Of a DNA stretch of 64,000 nt, positions 12,701 through 31,150 are shown one piece after another. Location of the stretch: the NCBI RefSeq assembly GCF_900963305.1, contig NC_042518.1:1901548-1965547 (forward strand), given 5' to 3'. Numbering within the stretch: the stretch's first letter is position 1; each line of letters opens with the position of its first letter. The stretch comes from Echeneis naucrates. Its lineage: Eukaryota > Chordata > Actinopteri > Carangiformes > Echeneidae. Below the pieces are notes generated by a model. It was not told the DNA's origin and did not search any database. It worked only from the letters and a program-made list of their open reading frames with translations. The position numbers and the translations under genes were made by a program.

Positions 12701-13687
12701 TCTTCTGGTCTTCAAGAGTAAGAAATCTTTCAGCAACAACAACAACAACAACAACAAAAAGCCAGATTAGTTTTGTGAGCAAGTGCTCTGGATGAGGAGC
12801 AATAAGTGGGAGAGAGGAATGAATCTCATTTACTGTCAACAAATCCTGAAAGAAATGTCCAGAAAGTGAAAGAGGGGAGTTTCTACAACAGGACAGTAGT
12901 CCAGCAGACCTCAGAATCCACCGTGAACCGGCTCAGGGATGACACCTCTCAGTGTCAATCAAGGAAGAACAATAAGTTCTTCAACTTTTGTACTTTTGCA
13001 AAACATCTTCAGGCATGTCTCGATAAAACTCGTCACCAGAACGACAAGCTCACCTCAATCCAGCCTGTGCTGTATTTTTTCTACTTCCATGAGTCATGAC
13101 TTTGTGACTCATGGTCACAGGACATCGCCCAGACGCTCGACAAAAACAATGAACTGTAAGACACTGACAAATGCAGAAAACAGCAGCTGGGCTTCTTCCT
13201 GGTAACACATTATGCTGGTGTTCGCTTCACTTCACTGACTGCTTTAAAGCATTTTTAAATAATACAATCTTACACTGTCATATTTTCCTGCCTTCCCTCT
13301 TTAAAGCCACCTCAGTTCTGACAGAGTGCTGTATAAATATAGTTATTATGATAAAGAAGCATGTCACTGTATATGTATAAGTCTTAAGCCTTTCTTCCTC
13401 CAACAACACAGATGGAGACAGAGTCTCAGTGTCTCAGTGTCCCTCTGAGGATGAGCAGAGCTCACAGGTTTGATGTCATATTTGATGTGCTGATGATTTC
13501 AGCCATGTGTAACTGTGGGATGTCCCAGTGTGTCCATGTGAGCAGCAGGAGACACCAAACAGACCCAACCTGAGACAGAAGCGGGCAAAAGCAGGCGCAG
13601 ACCCACAAAGACTGAAGCTTTGAACTCTCACCTGAGAATTTCGCTGAAGAAGCTCCTGTCGGTGTCCGGTTTGTGTTTGTCCGCCAT
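9729..13687 (-). CDS. tsen54: tRNA-splicing endonuclease subunit Sen54
   Basis: Twelve exons join in frame to about 527 aa (human is 526): 13687-13632, 12528-12370, 12281-12218, 12105-12022, 11908-11810, 11729-11677, 11539-11396, 11235-10773, 10693-10558, 10461-10401, 10258-10145, 9879-9729. Family landmarks are '[16 protein letters not shown]', '[10 protein letters not shown]', 'EEALYLMEC', 'HRDLPLSIQ', '[14 protein letters not shown]', a long basic and Ser/Pro-rich middle (exons 7-8), then 'NPGKPYSRM' and a C-terminal '[18 protein letters not shown]'. TSEN54 is a non-catalytic structural subunit of the nuclear TSEN complex (with TSEN2, TSEN34, TSEN15), which removes introns from pre-tRNAs. 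The ATG follows a CpG-rich first exon and starts 'MADKHKPD'. The exon 7 donor is ambiguous: GT after 11396, or an in-phase GC donor after 11432 that gives 515 aa. Confidence 0.95.
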
Positions 13688-13790
13688 GATGAGCCGTCGG
13701 CCCGGCTCTTCCTCCGGCTCTCCTCCGGGTCCTACCGCCCGACAGGTTCAGGGTCCGGACCTGCTGTTCACATAAATACATCAGATGTCA
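13632..13790 (-). promoter_or_regulatory. tsen54: CpG-rich tsen54 promoter and first exon
   Basis: CpG density rises sharply around the start codon, with repeated 'ccgg' and 'cgg' in 13681-13745, then falls off upstream. This is a TATA-less housekeeping-type start. No single transcription start can be fixed from sequence. The region ends about 280 bp from the tRNA-Thr gene on the same strand. Confidence 0.5.
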
Positions 13791-14041
13791 GAGTCAATTA
13801 AAATTATTACTAACTGGAAACAATTTTAAAGAATATATTTATATGTTATATATGTTATATTTTTTCTGTCTTTCCCTTGTCCAAGATAGAAACAGCTTTT
13901 ATTACACATAGCTGCTAATAAATCTATTTCTGTCTCTGATTCTACTTTGTTCTGGGTTTAAATAAGAACCGGGCCCATTTGTCCACCTACTTTAACATGA
14001 ATAAGCTCTACAGAAGCTGCAGCTCGGAGTTCACTGTCATC

Positions 14042-14046
14042 AAAAA
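14042..14046 (-). terminator. Pol III terminator of the tRNA-Thr gene
   Basis: The first run of at least four T on the minus strand past the tRNA 3' end is TTTTT, 26 nt downstream. That is a normal distance and signal for RNA polymerase III termination. Confidence 0.7.
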
Positions 14047-14072
14047 GAAGCATGAAGGTCAACACGGGCTGC

Positions 14073-14144
14073 AGGCACGGACGGGGTTCGAACCCGCGAT
14101 CTTCGGTTTACGAGACCGACGCCTTACCACTTGGCCACCGCGCC
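14073..14144 (-). tRNA. tRNA-Thr (anticodon CGT), intronless
   Basis: The minus strand gives a 72-nt cloverleaf beginning GGCGCGG and ending CCGTGCC plus discriminator T. The acceptor stem has seven pairs including one G-U. The anticodon stem-loop is 'TCGGTCTCGTAAACCGA' with anticodon CGT. The B box 'GGTTCGAACCC' is perfect, and the A-box region is 'TGGCCAAGTGGT'. The sequence agrees closely with vertebrate tRNA-Thr-CGT as I recall it. There is no intron and no encoded CCA. It lies on the same strand as tsen54, 385 bp upstream of its ATG. Confidence 0.93.
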
Positions 14145-14599
14145 CGGTAGTGTAAGTGCAGAGACGGGTGTGTAGTTGAATCTGTGCATCTGTGGCTGTT
14201 TTTGTGTTGTGTTGTGCTGCACCGACAGGCTCCGGCTCCAAACTCCCCTCAGGACGCTTCACATTTCCCATTTTTCTTAAACATCTCACTTCTACACAAG
14301 TTGATTCTTTTTTTGTTTAGTTTTTCCGTAAAATATTTCATATTCAATCCTGAAATCAGAAAACGACCAATCTGAATAATTTGAGGGAAGATTCCTGTTT
14401 TTGGACGTTTATTATTTCTATTTGCCGGTATCATAAAGAAGCCGTGTTAATATCTAAATCCGCCTTGAAACGAATCTTAGGGAGAGCCGGATGTTACGGC
14501 AGAAATCATTATTGATGGTAAACACTGATTTATAAATCCGTATTGTTTTGCTCGCGGAGGAAACTAAAAAGTTGCATATACTTCAATGAAGTTTGGCGG

Positions 14600-14765
14600 A
14601 CGTTGCGTCATCGGACACGTGATCTCGATCGGAGCCACACCCGGAAGTGGCAGCGGCTGGACTCGATGGGAGCTGAAGCACGGCGGAGATTTAACCGGAA
14701 TACGATGTGAAAGTCGTGCGATCATGTTTAAAATGCTGTGCAGGTGTCAGCAGTGACTAAATGCT
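14600..14765 (+). promoter_or_regulatory. Promoter and non-coding first exon of the 64-aa membrane protein gene
   Basis: A short CpG-containing block includes 'acgtgatctcg' and an ETS-like 'cccggaagtggc'. It is followed by a likely untranslated exon that ends at 14765 with the donor 'ctg|taagt' context ('atgctgtaagtacc'). The next convincing acceptor on this strand is 'cttgtgccag' at 16091. The linkage is inferred from orientation and splice signals only. Confidence 0.45.
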
Positions 14766-16144
14766 GTAAGTACCACAACTGATATTTGGTTAAAAAAAAA
14801 AAATCTGGTTGAAAGAACAGAGACGTTTTGCTCTCCAGGCTACAGCGTTAGCTTGCTAGCAGATGATCTGTTCAATATTGGAGTTTATTTTTTTTTCTGG
14901 AAATGTCAAATTGTCCTGCACATTTTGTTTTTCTGTTTCACTAAAGTCGTCCCTTACTGTTTGTTGGGTTCAAACATGACATATGATGATAATACTCACA
15001 CCAATCTGTGCATGAATCAAACTATTAGAAATAGTTTACATTTGGGAGAAGCAGAGAAAGAAATCCAGGAAGAGGAAGTGTATTTAAGTGGAGGGTGTGG
15101 CCTGTTTGAGCCTCTTTGAGACCAGGCGGTTAGTCCAGGTGAGTTGGTCTGTATTGTTTTGATTTGGTTTAAGTATAGGACTGTTCAGATGAGTTTGGTT
15201 GCTGAATCTGCTAGCGTACTTTGTCCTCCACCTCCTGCACGCTGTATACTCATGCCCCCTACCTGAACCAGGGTCTGTATCCCATCCCTACTTTTAACTC
15301 CACCTCTTCTATTTCTCCACCCTACCCGAACCAGGGTCAATATCCCCACCCCGCTTTCACTGGTGCAGTTGGTGAGAGGTCAGAGTAGTTGACAGTGGTG
15401 CTGTCTGAGATAGTTGTCTTTGTGATGGCTGGCATTAGGGGGGTGACTCTGGGACCCCAGTGTTCACGGTTTAGCCTCCTGGAGGTGTCGTGGGCCTAAC
15501 TAGACAAAACACCAGTGAAAGGAGGTTCCCACCTGATGACCTCAAAGACATGTTAGCTATCACTGCTCACTGGGCTAGTTAGATATTGTCTGTAGGGTAC
15601 ATGAGGCAGACTGAAAGTTTGTTGTTAGGGAGTTAGTCAATGAGTCTGGTCTTTTTTTTTTTTTTTTTTTTTCAGTAGCACAAGTTTCTTGTGTTTACTC
15701 TAAAAAATAGACAAATCCATCCAGATTAACAATGTTGGGATATCTAAATAAGATGTTCATGAAAAAGTATGATACCAACTTCTTTTATTTGAAGCTAAAG
15801 GTTGGGAGTAAAAATTAACCAACACAATTTTCTTCTAGTGAAGTCACTGAGTACTTCAATCATGTTTTGGTTAACACAAATGTGATTACAGCCAAATGAA
15901 AGTTTAAATGGTGTAATTTTAATTAATTTGGTTCATTGTCAGAGACAGCTGTTTTTTCCAAACTTGATGCGTATGATGACAAGAAAGGAATGCTGTTCAG
16001 GGGAATATTGAGTTTCATCCCAGAGTGACCTTGAAGCGTAGCGTTGTTTAATGTAACTGAAATCTTGGCATGTCTTGTGTTCTTGTGCCAGTTTTTGACA
16101 GCCTGTTGGATCTGCAGCTGAGCCCGCCCCCCGTCTGCCTCATC

Positions 16145-16339
16145 ATGCCGCTGGTGGTGGATGCCATGTGGGCACTTTGGAGCATTGGAGCTGGCATTTA
16201 TGACTACTTCCACACCAGTGCAATGGAGGAAAGGATCCATACGCTGGAGAACGTCCTGTCCATCCATCAGTTTGTGATCGCAGGCCTGTCGGCAGGCCTC
16301 ATCCTGCTCATGACGTATATACTATGGAGAAAACACTAA
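16145..16339 (+). CDS. Unrecognised 64-aa single-pass membrane protein
   Basis: One exon opens after an acceptor at 16091 and encodes 64 aa from an ATG with A at -3. The protein has an N-terminal hydrophobic, Trp/Gly-containing stretch ('MWALWSIGAGIYDYF', aa 8-22), a short charged helix ('MEERIHTLENVL', aa 27-38), a strong membrane segment at about aa 43-61 and a basic 'WRKH' end. An AATAAA lies 215 bp past the stop. Codon use, exon context and an intact membrane topology argue for a real small protein and not a chance frame. I do not recognise the family, so no function is assigned. The frame is open a little upstream (from 16070), but that part precedes or spans the acceptor. Confidence 0.72.
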   Translation: MPLVVDAMWALWSIGAGIYDYFHTSAMEERIHTLENVLSIHQFVIAGLSAGLILLMTYILWRKH

Positions 16340-16553
16340 AGCTTTGTGGACCTGGGCTTCTCCAGTCTTTTTTTTTTTTTTTTACTTTGTCGCAGGATAT
16401 CTTTCATTATCCATGCTATTTTCCATCCAGATGTTGTCAGTCTGAGTCACACAGCTTCTCCCACTTGAATATCATGCATGTTCAGGTACAATCTGGATGT
16501 CCCAGATGAGGTCAGGAGCACTGATGGGCAACTCACCCAACTGTAATAGCTCC

Positions 16554-16559
16554 AATAAA
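16554..16559 (+). terminator. Poly(A) signal of the 64-aa protein gene
   Basis: A canonical AATAAA on the plus strand lies about 215 nt after the stop codon. A GT-rich stretch follows ('ctgttgtcgg' and beyond), the usual arrangement for cleavage and polyadenylation. Confidence 0.6.
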
Positions 16560-16579
16560 AACAGGCATTCTGTTGTCGG

Positions 16580-18500
16580 CACCAATTTGGTAGTCCGACT
16601 CAGTTTCCTGTCTGTTTATTTTCAATATTTAACAATCTTGGCAAGTTCCTTGGACTAATGTCTGCATTAACCCAGAATCAGAAATGTTTCTCAAGGTAAC
16701 TTTGCACTTTTTTGCCAAGCTTGGAGGACTTTAATCTCTAGAAAAACCCACTAAAGTAATGCTCTTGACTGACACTGTTGTCACTGAAATTCCAATGTGA
16801 TTTATCATTGAAAACCTTTGGTCTGTTACAGAATTTAAGTAAAGTTTAACTGTTGGCTCCAAGATCACAATGTCCTTACTTCATGTTGACAAATTATCAC
16901 TTTTTTTTCCAAATATAATTATTCTAAAGTTGTTGTTCTTTTAATAGAGATTCTTAATGTCTCTAAGACTATTAAGTTGGTGTTATCGTCTTGACATAAT
17001 TTATATTGTAATCATGACTTAATAGTTGCCTCTAATACTCCACCATGATGATGAAGGGACACAGCACTATGGGGGGGTAGTGATTATGTTGCACTGTTAC
17101 AGGCAAGTGACGTCACGTGGTGACTTTTTAAAAGGCATAGAAATGCCTCATGGCTGCTGTGGTTTGTAATTATCCTGGCTCCAGGTGGCAAACTTGAAAT
17201 AACAGGGTAAATGCAAAAAGCACTGTTAAAAGATTGAAACACCGAGAAGTGAATTCATCTGCTATTTTACTTTTTCTTATTTTTTTTATGCTGAGGATAA
17301 AAAGTAGTATGTAATATGTGGTGTTTGGAGCAGGAGAGACGGGTTGTATGAGTGCGTGAGGAAGAGCTTAATTTGTCCTGGTTTTTACCAACACTTATAA
17401 GTGACTTTGCTGCTGTATCTGTATACTGTATGTTTCTCTAATGAACCACGTAAAGGTTCATTAGAGGTAAAGGGAATATGTTCAAATAATAAGGTTTCTT
17501 CTACATGTTTTTTTAATTGATAACATCTCACTGTCACTGTTGAATAGATAATCTACAATAGGAAGAAAGACTACTTTTCTTTGTTTTTCAAACTATTTTT
17601 AACTCTGGATATTTGCTGCCATCGTTTGCTTTTGTATTCATTAAAGGAAATCTGATTAAATTGCAGTTGCAGTGTAAGTTTGTATAATATGAAGGGAAAT
17701 GTGTATTTTTAGAGGATACAGTCTTGTGGAGGATCTGGAGGCAGAAAGCCTGACTGAAAAATAAATTAACTTTGCCACAGTTGTGCAATTACATGAGTGT
17801 GATAGTGATGGGCGCAGATATTAATCATTTGGATATGGGAGAAAACAGAATATGTACAAGATTTTAAAAATCAAAAAGGAATGGAGCCAAACTGTCAGTG
17901 CTTGGTATTGGTGCAGCTCAGTAACGCAGTGGAAATGTATCACCAGTGTGCGAGTTCAACCACTGTGTGCCAATGAGCTATTTCTGTCCTCATTATGTTT
18001 TGAGGTCAATGGTTTAGTCATGTGCAGGAATGCAGTGCTCCTTCTGAACCATATGTGTTCTACGAAGGCATTTGTCCCATATCTAATGATGGAAAAAAAT
18101 TATCACAGCAATCCTAATAAGTGTTTATCATCTGCTGTGTTAACAAATAAAATATTATCATGAATGATCAGAATCTTTATTAATACACAGGGTGATTTGG
18201 TTTGTTACAGCTGCTCCAGAATAAAAACAGAAACTTTAGATTTATAACACAGATATAATGTAATAATAAAGTAGAAAGCAAAGATGAAATTAAAGTCAAT
18301 GGCCGAATGATATCAAGATATAAATAATGCTGTATATGAAACTATATACATATATATATAAACTAAATTTGTTTGCTGCCGCAGTCACTCAGTGAAGACA
18401 AACTTTATTTTTCTGTATTCAATAAATTGATCAATCAATCATTGATGTTTGATCAGCAGAATCCGTACAGTTCGCCTCTGAACACGGGGGGTAACAAACA
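16580..18500. other. AT-rich intergenic DNA
   Basis: I found no gene in this 1.9-kb AT-rich stretch. It contains a perfect 12-bp inverted repeat (17436-17447 and 17455-17466, 7-nt loop). At 17108-17120 there is a CRE-like and E-box-like cluster ('tgacgtcacgtgg'). Open frames near 17.9-18.2 kb lack motifs. Confidence 0.5.
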
Positions 18501-18539
18501 GCATTAAATGGGACGTGTGACTAACTTTATTTTATTCCT

Positions 18540-19579
18540 ACTGTATTTATTGTCAGGAGCTCTCCGGCCGTCAGCGGAGCCGCCGGCCGCCATGCTGCCG
18601 CTGCTGCGGGCGGCAAACGTGCCTGGAACCGGCCCGACATTACGGCCAATCAGAGCTCGGCCTTTCGCAAACAAGCCCTGTGATTGGTCGGAGCCGACGA
18701 AAGGCGGGATCTTTCAACGCCGAAGCGTCAACGCGCATCCGTCAAGTTTACGGCTGGGCCAAAGAAAGCGGAAACTCGCCTTCAAAACAAAAGCCGCCCG
18801 TCGAAGACGATTTCGTTTCAAAACCTCCCAAGTTCGATAATTCTACAGTTATTCGGCGACTTTTCGATTAAATAAAAAAAATGTCACATCAACAAAACAA
18901 CAAACAAACACGTGTGACCCGCGCTTCGCAGTTTCACACTTGATTCGATTTTATTTAGGAAATACGAACGCAATCACGTCCGCGTTAATTCGCGCCGCTT
19001 TCCGGCACCGCTCTCCCAACTTGCCAACAGCCTGTCGGCGACAAATAATGTGAATAATCAGCCGAAGAAAATCCGTGGCATCGAGACCAAAGGCGCCCTG
19101 AGCCGTTTTTCGGTGTCACGTCGACAGCAGGTTGGCGGAAGGTTTTGGTTTTTCCGATCCGGTGAAGTAAAAAGTGCCGGACAATGCTAGCCAGTTAGCC
19201 CCGCGGTCGTTACTAGCTGGCTAAGGAAGTTAGCCGGTTAGCTAGCGAGCCTCAGCTCGCCGGAGGCTGCTCTCTTGTTTCGCGCATTTCCACCCAGCCC
19301 GGACTCCTCCGGAGGTCTGAACCCGGACCGAAAATCCTCCCATCCCACCCACACCGGTGTCCGGTGTGAACGGGCGGAAAGTGAAGCTGAATCCGCTCCG
19401 GAAAATGAGTCGACACAGTTTGTGTTAGGCGGCCGGTTCTCTGCCAACGCTGCTCTTTTGTTTTGACAAAGGAAGGACCGTAGTTTATTTCGATTATTTT
19501 CTTTAAACCGATCAGGTGCAGGGGAAGTTTTATTTCCCCCCCATATATATTTTTTTTCTTGGGGCGGGGTGTTTTGACA
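18540..19579 (+). promoter_or_regulatory. suz12: CpG island: suz12 promoter and 5' UTR
   Basis: A dense CpG stretch precedes the suz12 start codon. It has a CCAAT-type site in inverted form ('tgattggtcgg', about 18680), an E2F-like 'aaggcggga' (about 18701) and a cluster of 'gttagc' or 'gctagc' words around 19180-19245. Open frames of 60-130 codons here reflect GC-rich composition. I cannot place the transcription start, and a second divergent transcript is possible. Confidence 0.6.
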
Positions 19580-27650
<8,071 letters not shown>

Positions 27651-30600
27651 TCTAAAGACCCTGAGCAGTTTGGAAAATCCCGGATCCAGGAACAGACGTT
27701 AAAGCACAAACACAACTTACTGCAGGGATGACACTTTCAAAGGCAGGACACAAAAACAACCCGACTGTTAATCTCAGAGGTTTGTCATGACGGCAAAAAA
27801 CTTTGAATCGGAAATATTCCCAGACCAGCAAGTTCATCAACAACTTAACTATGAAGTGAGCACAAAACAAACCAGGTCTCAGTCTGAGACAAAGAATGAG
27901 GCCGGTCAGGTTGAGTGTTTTCAGCTGTGCATTAAGACACGCTTGGTACAGACTGTGTGTGTCTGTGTGAGATAAACTCATTGTAATTTCTGGACTTTTG
28001 AAAAATAGAACTCAGGATTTTGACTTTAAAATCTGCTTTCACTATTTTTTTACCCATATCTGTTTCATCAGATCAAACAAATCTCCCAAAAGTTTTGGGG
28101 ATTTTGCAGCTTTTTTTTTTTTTCTTCTTCTTCTCAGTGTTTCAAAAAAAAAAAAAAAAATTGTAAACAGAATTTGGTTGTAAATTTTCCCCAGACGTGA
28201 ATGAACAGACTGAATTTTTCCTCCAGACCTGATCCCACCTGCCTCTGCACCGCCTCGCGTCTCAACCAATCAGATTCCTTTTGTGCTCCCTCCATAGTTT
28301 TGCTAAGGAACCTCAATCACTGACCTTCCAGACACACTCAGCTCCACCAAAGGTTTTTCATTCATCACTGTTTTCGTGCACACGAACGAAGGTGCCACAG
28401 TCTGATCAGGTCTCATCAGGTCCTGGACCAGATGTCTCTGCCGCTTCGCTCTGGTTCTGGTTCATGAGCCGGTTCAGACAACTGAGTCCTGGATCAACAT
28501 GTTTACAAGTGAAAGGCTCCACTGATCCAGATCAGCTCTGAGAGTCGAAGCACGAACACACACGTCTGCTTACAGCTTCTCCTTCTGGTGCTTCACCCTT
28601 TTCCTTGTTTTATTCCTCTTGGTGGAAAACAGGAAACACTGCCAGTGCTGATAAAGGTCAAGGTGCATCGCTGCTTTTTATAATCAAACAGAAACTCCTC
28701 ACTCTCACGCCACACTCTGCCTCCTGTCAGATCCACAACCGGTCTGACGAAGCCTGACGTGTTCAGGACGGAAAACGCAGCATCTTTTCTTACAAACAAA
28801 CTGCTCACAGCAGGAGTGTTGCTGAGTCAATGTTTTCATTCAGTTTGTTAATCAGCTGATCCTCTCTGAACCTCCGAGCTGCAATTTAAAGACTGAATGA
28901 CTCATTAACTGAAAGATCACACGAAGGAGGCTTCACCTTCAGAGAACATGGACGAAGAGACGACAGATTTCTTTGCTGGTTCTTCCTCCACTCTTCGCTG
29001 CACCTGTTTAAGTATATATGACTCTGAAACAGTGTGTCATACATTAGCTTTGGAATAAGGTTATTTGGAAAGCTGAACTCCATCTGGGAGCTTTTGTTAG
29101 TTTCTTAGGTTACAGACCAAAGGAGGCGAATTTGCTGCAGACTTATCCACTTATTTGTTTCTGGGGAAGATTTTTTTGCTTCTGCACAGCAGATTCGGGC
29201 TGCATCTCTGAACCGTCTGACCCAACAGCACTGCCGTCAGATGAGCCAAGGTCTGAGAGCACAACAGTCCAGATACAGTTTCAGTTTTACTGCTCTGCTT
29301 TCATTTGATGGTGTTATCTGCAGTTAGGAGCTTCCAGATGTGGCCAGCTGTTGGAACCGGCACTGATGCAGAAATATTTGGAGGGTTGATGGGAATGGTT
29401 GGATTTTTTTTTTTTTTTTTTTATGTGTGACTCCTCATATTGCAGCTGCAGCTCTTTTAAAAGCTTTACATCAGTCAGGAAGTCTCATGCAGGATAATCC
29501 TTCTCACAGGAATCCGGTCTGCTGAGTGTTTTCAGAGCCGTTTGGTTCAGATGTGACAGTTCAGAGTGACGTGCAGAGCACTTTTTGTTTATTTTAAGGT
29601 TTTTCTGTTGATTCACACAAGACAAGCAGCATTTTGCACAAGATGAGAGGAGCCATGTCAAGAAATACAACAATAATGTAAAACCAGCTGAGTCATAATG
29701 GTTTTCTATTAAAAGAACAATTTTGTACAACGGTCAGTCATGTGGTCCGTTTCTTTCTCTTATCACAAACAAACCAACAGAACGTTTTGTGTACGTTTGC
29801 TGAGGATGTCTCTCCACTGATTGTTTCTTTAGAACAGATGAATGTCTAATTGTGTTATTGTCTTTTTTTTTTTTATATCTGATACTCATTGCTTCCTTGA
29901 ATGAGGAGTTTTGGTGCCCTTCAGTGGCCACAATGTGCGACTACCCAAATATATCATTTTGTTTGTTGGTTTTTGGAGGTTTTATTAACTCGAATACTGT
30001 AATAAAATAAAATAGAGATTTACAAACGTGAACATATTCCAACAAGTGTGTGCAGCCTGAGCACTTTCAGTCTTAACATGATTAAAAATATTTTCAGAAA
30101 ATTGTTCAAAACTTAGAAACTAGACAAGCCTGTGTGTGTCTAACATGTATGAGATATTTAAAAACAATAAATTATATTTTTAAATGTTTATTTTTTTATT
30201 ATAATAGCTAACTGAGGATGATGAGTGTTTGCCGCCCTCTGGTGGTCATAACCAGGATGTGCATGACGGTAATAAGATGACGTCAATAGAGCGGTTACTA
30301 CTTCCGGTTTTCAAAATAAAGTCACCAAAGTCATGGTAACAAAAGCAAGCGGACAAAAATTCTCTACGTATATATTTAACCAAATTCTATTATTCTAACT
30401 CTGTTAATGTTCAGTGTATTAAAGTGTATTAAAGCTCCAGTTCGGGCTCTCAGACTCACGGCGGACTTTCTTCCAGAGGTCAGCAGAGGAATAATTTTCC
30501 TCCTGGAAGTCTTCAGGTGAAACTGGACGAATGTGAAGCAGTCTGGATTAAAGCTGAAGGAGGCTTTTTGGGTGAAAGGTGGACAAAAAGACAGAAATCA

Positions 30601-31144
30601 GCCCCAAAGTCGCTCTTATGAAACAAAATGGCGGACTAACTTTGTGCGCCGTAGACATGTTTTGCCGCCTTTTTTCTGAAACAATAAACTTAAAATGTTT
30701 CATGGCCTATTCGAAAACATCCAATTCACCAAAATCACGATTAAAATTCATTTAGTTAAACAGATCTGACTGTCGAACCAATAAAGTTATAACAGAAAAA
30801 GAAAGCGGGAGGTTAATCCGGTAAACGTCACTTCCTGTTTCAGGAGCGTTAGCTTCAGTTAGCTAACAGTGCTAACTAATGGTTGCTGGGTTGAAACAGA
30901 TTTTACATTAAATTAAATAAAATCAGCAGATAACACAATAAAATGACTCAGTGAACAACAAAACATAAGTTTTAGATGTAAAAGTTCATCTCATTACTTT
31001 AAATCCCATATTCATCATAAAGCATTTAAAAACTCATGTATATAATGTATATAATGCCTAAAAATACATTTTTTGTGTAAATAAAGAAATGTAATCGCCC
31101 ACAGAGGTTGAACCACAGACGACACGAGTTGACATGAAGTGATC
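27651..31144. other. suz12 3' UTR/3' flank and spacer between convergent genes
   Basis: No further coding exon is seen after the suz12 stop. AATAAA words near 30000 and 30165 are candidate ends, which would give a 3' UTR of about 2.3-2.5 kb. A T-run followed by an A-run (28111-28160) forms a low-complexity foldback. A small promoter-like block near 30275-30335 has a full CRE ('gatgacgtcaat') and an ETS-like 'cttccggtt'. The crlf3 3' end arrives from the other strand at about 31145. Confidence 0.5.
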
Positions 31145-31150
31145 TTTATT
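31145..31150 (-). terminator. crlf3: Candidate distal poly(A) signal of crlf3
   Basis: A minus-strand AATAAA in the context 'caataaagatcac' is the clearest downstream signal, about 2.2 kb past the crlf3 stop. It would make a long, AT-rich 3' UTR. Nearer, less clear signals cannot be excluded. Confidence 0.4.

Noticed and set aside
18508-18840. 110-codon frame starting with a hydrophobic leader
   Set aside because: It lies in the suz12 CpG island, overlaps two other open frames and turns into Arg/Lys-rich nonsense; no splice partner was found.
28111-28160. T-run and A-run foldback as a possible structured RNA
   Set aside because: Homopolymer complementarity alone carries no specific information.
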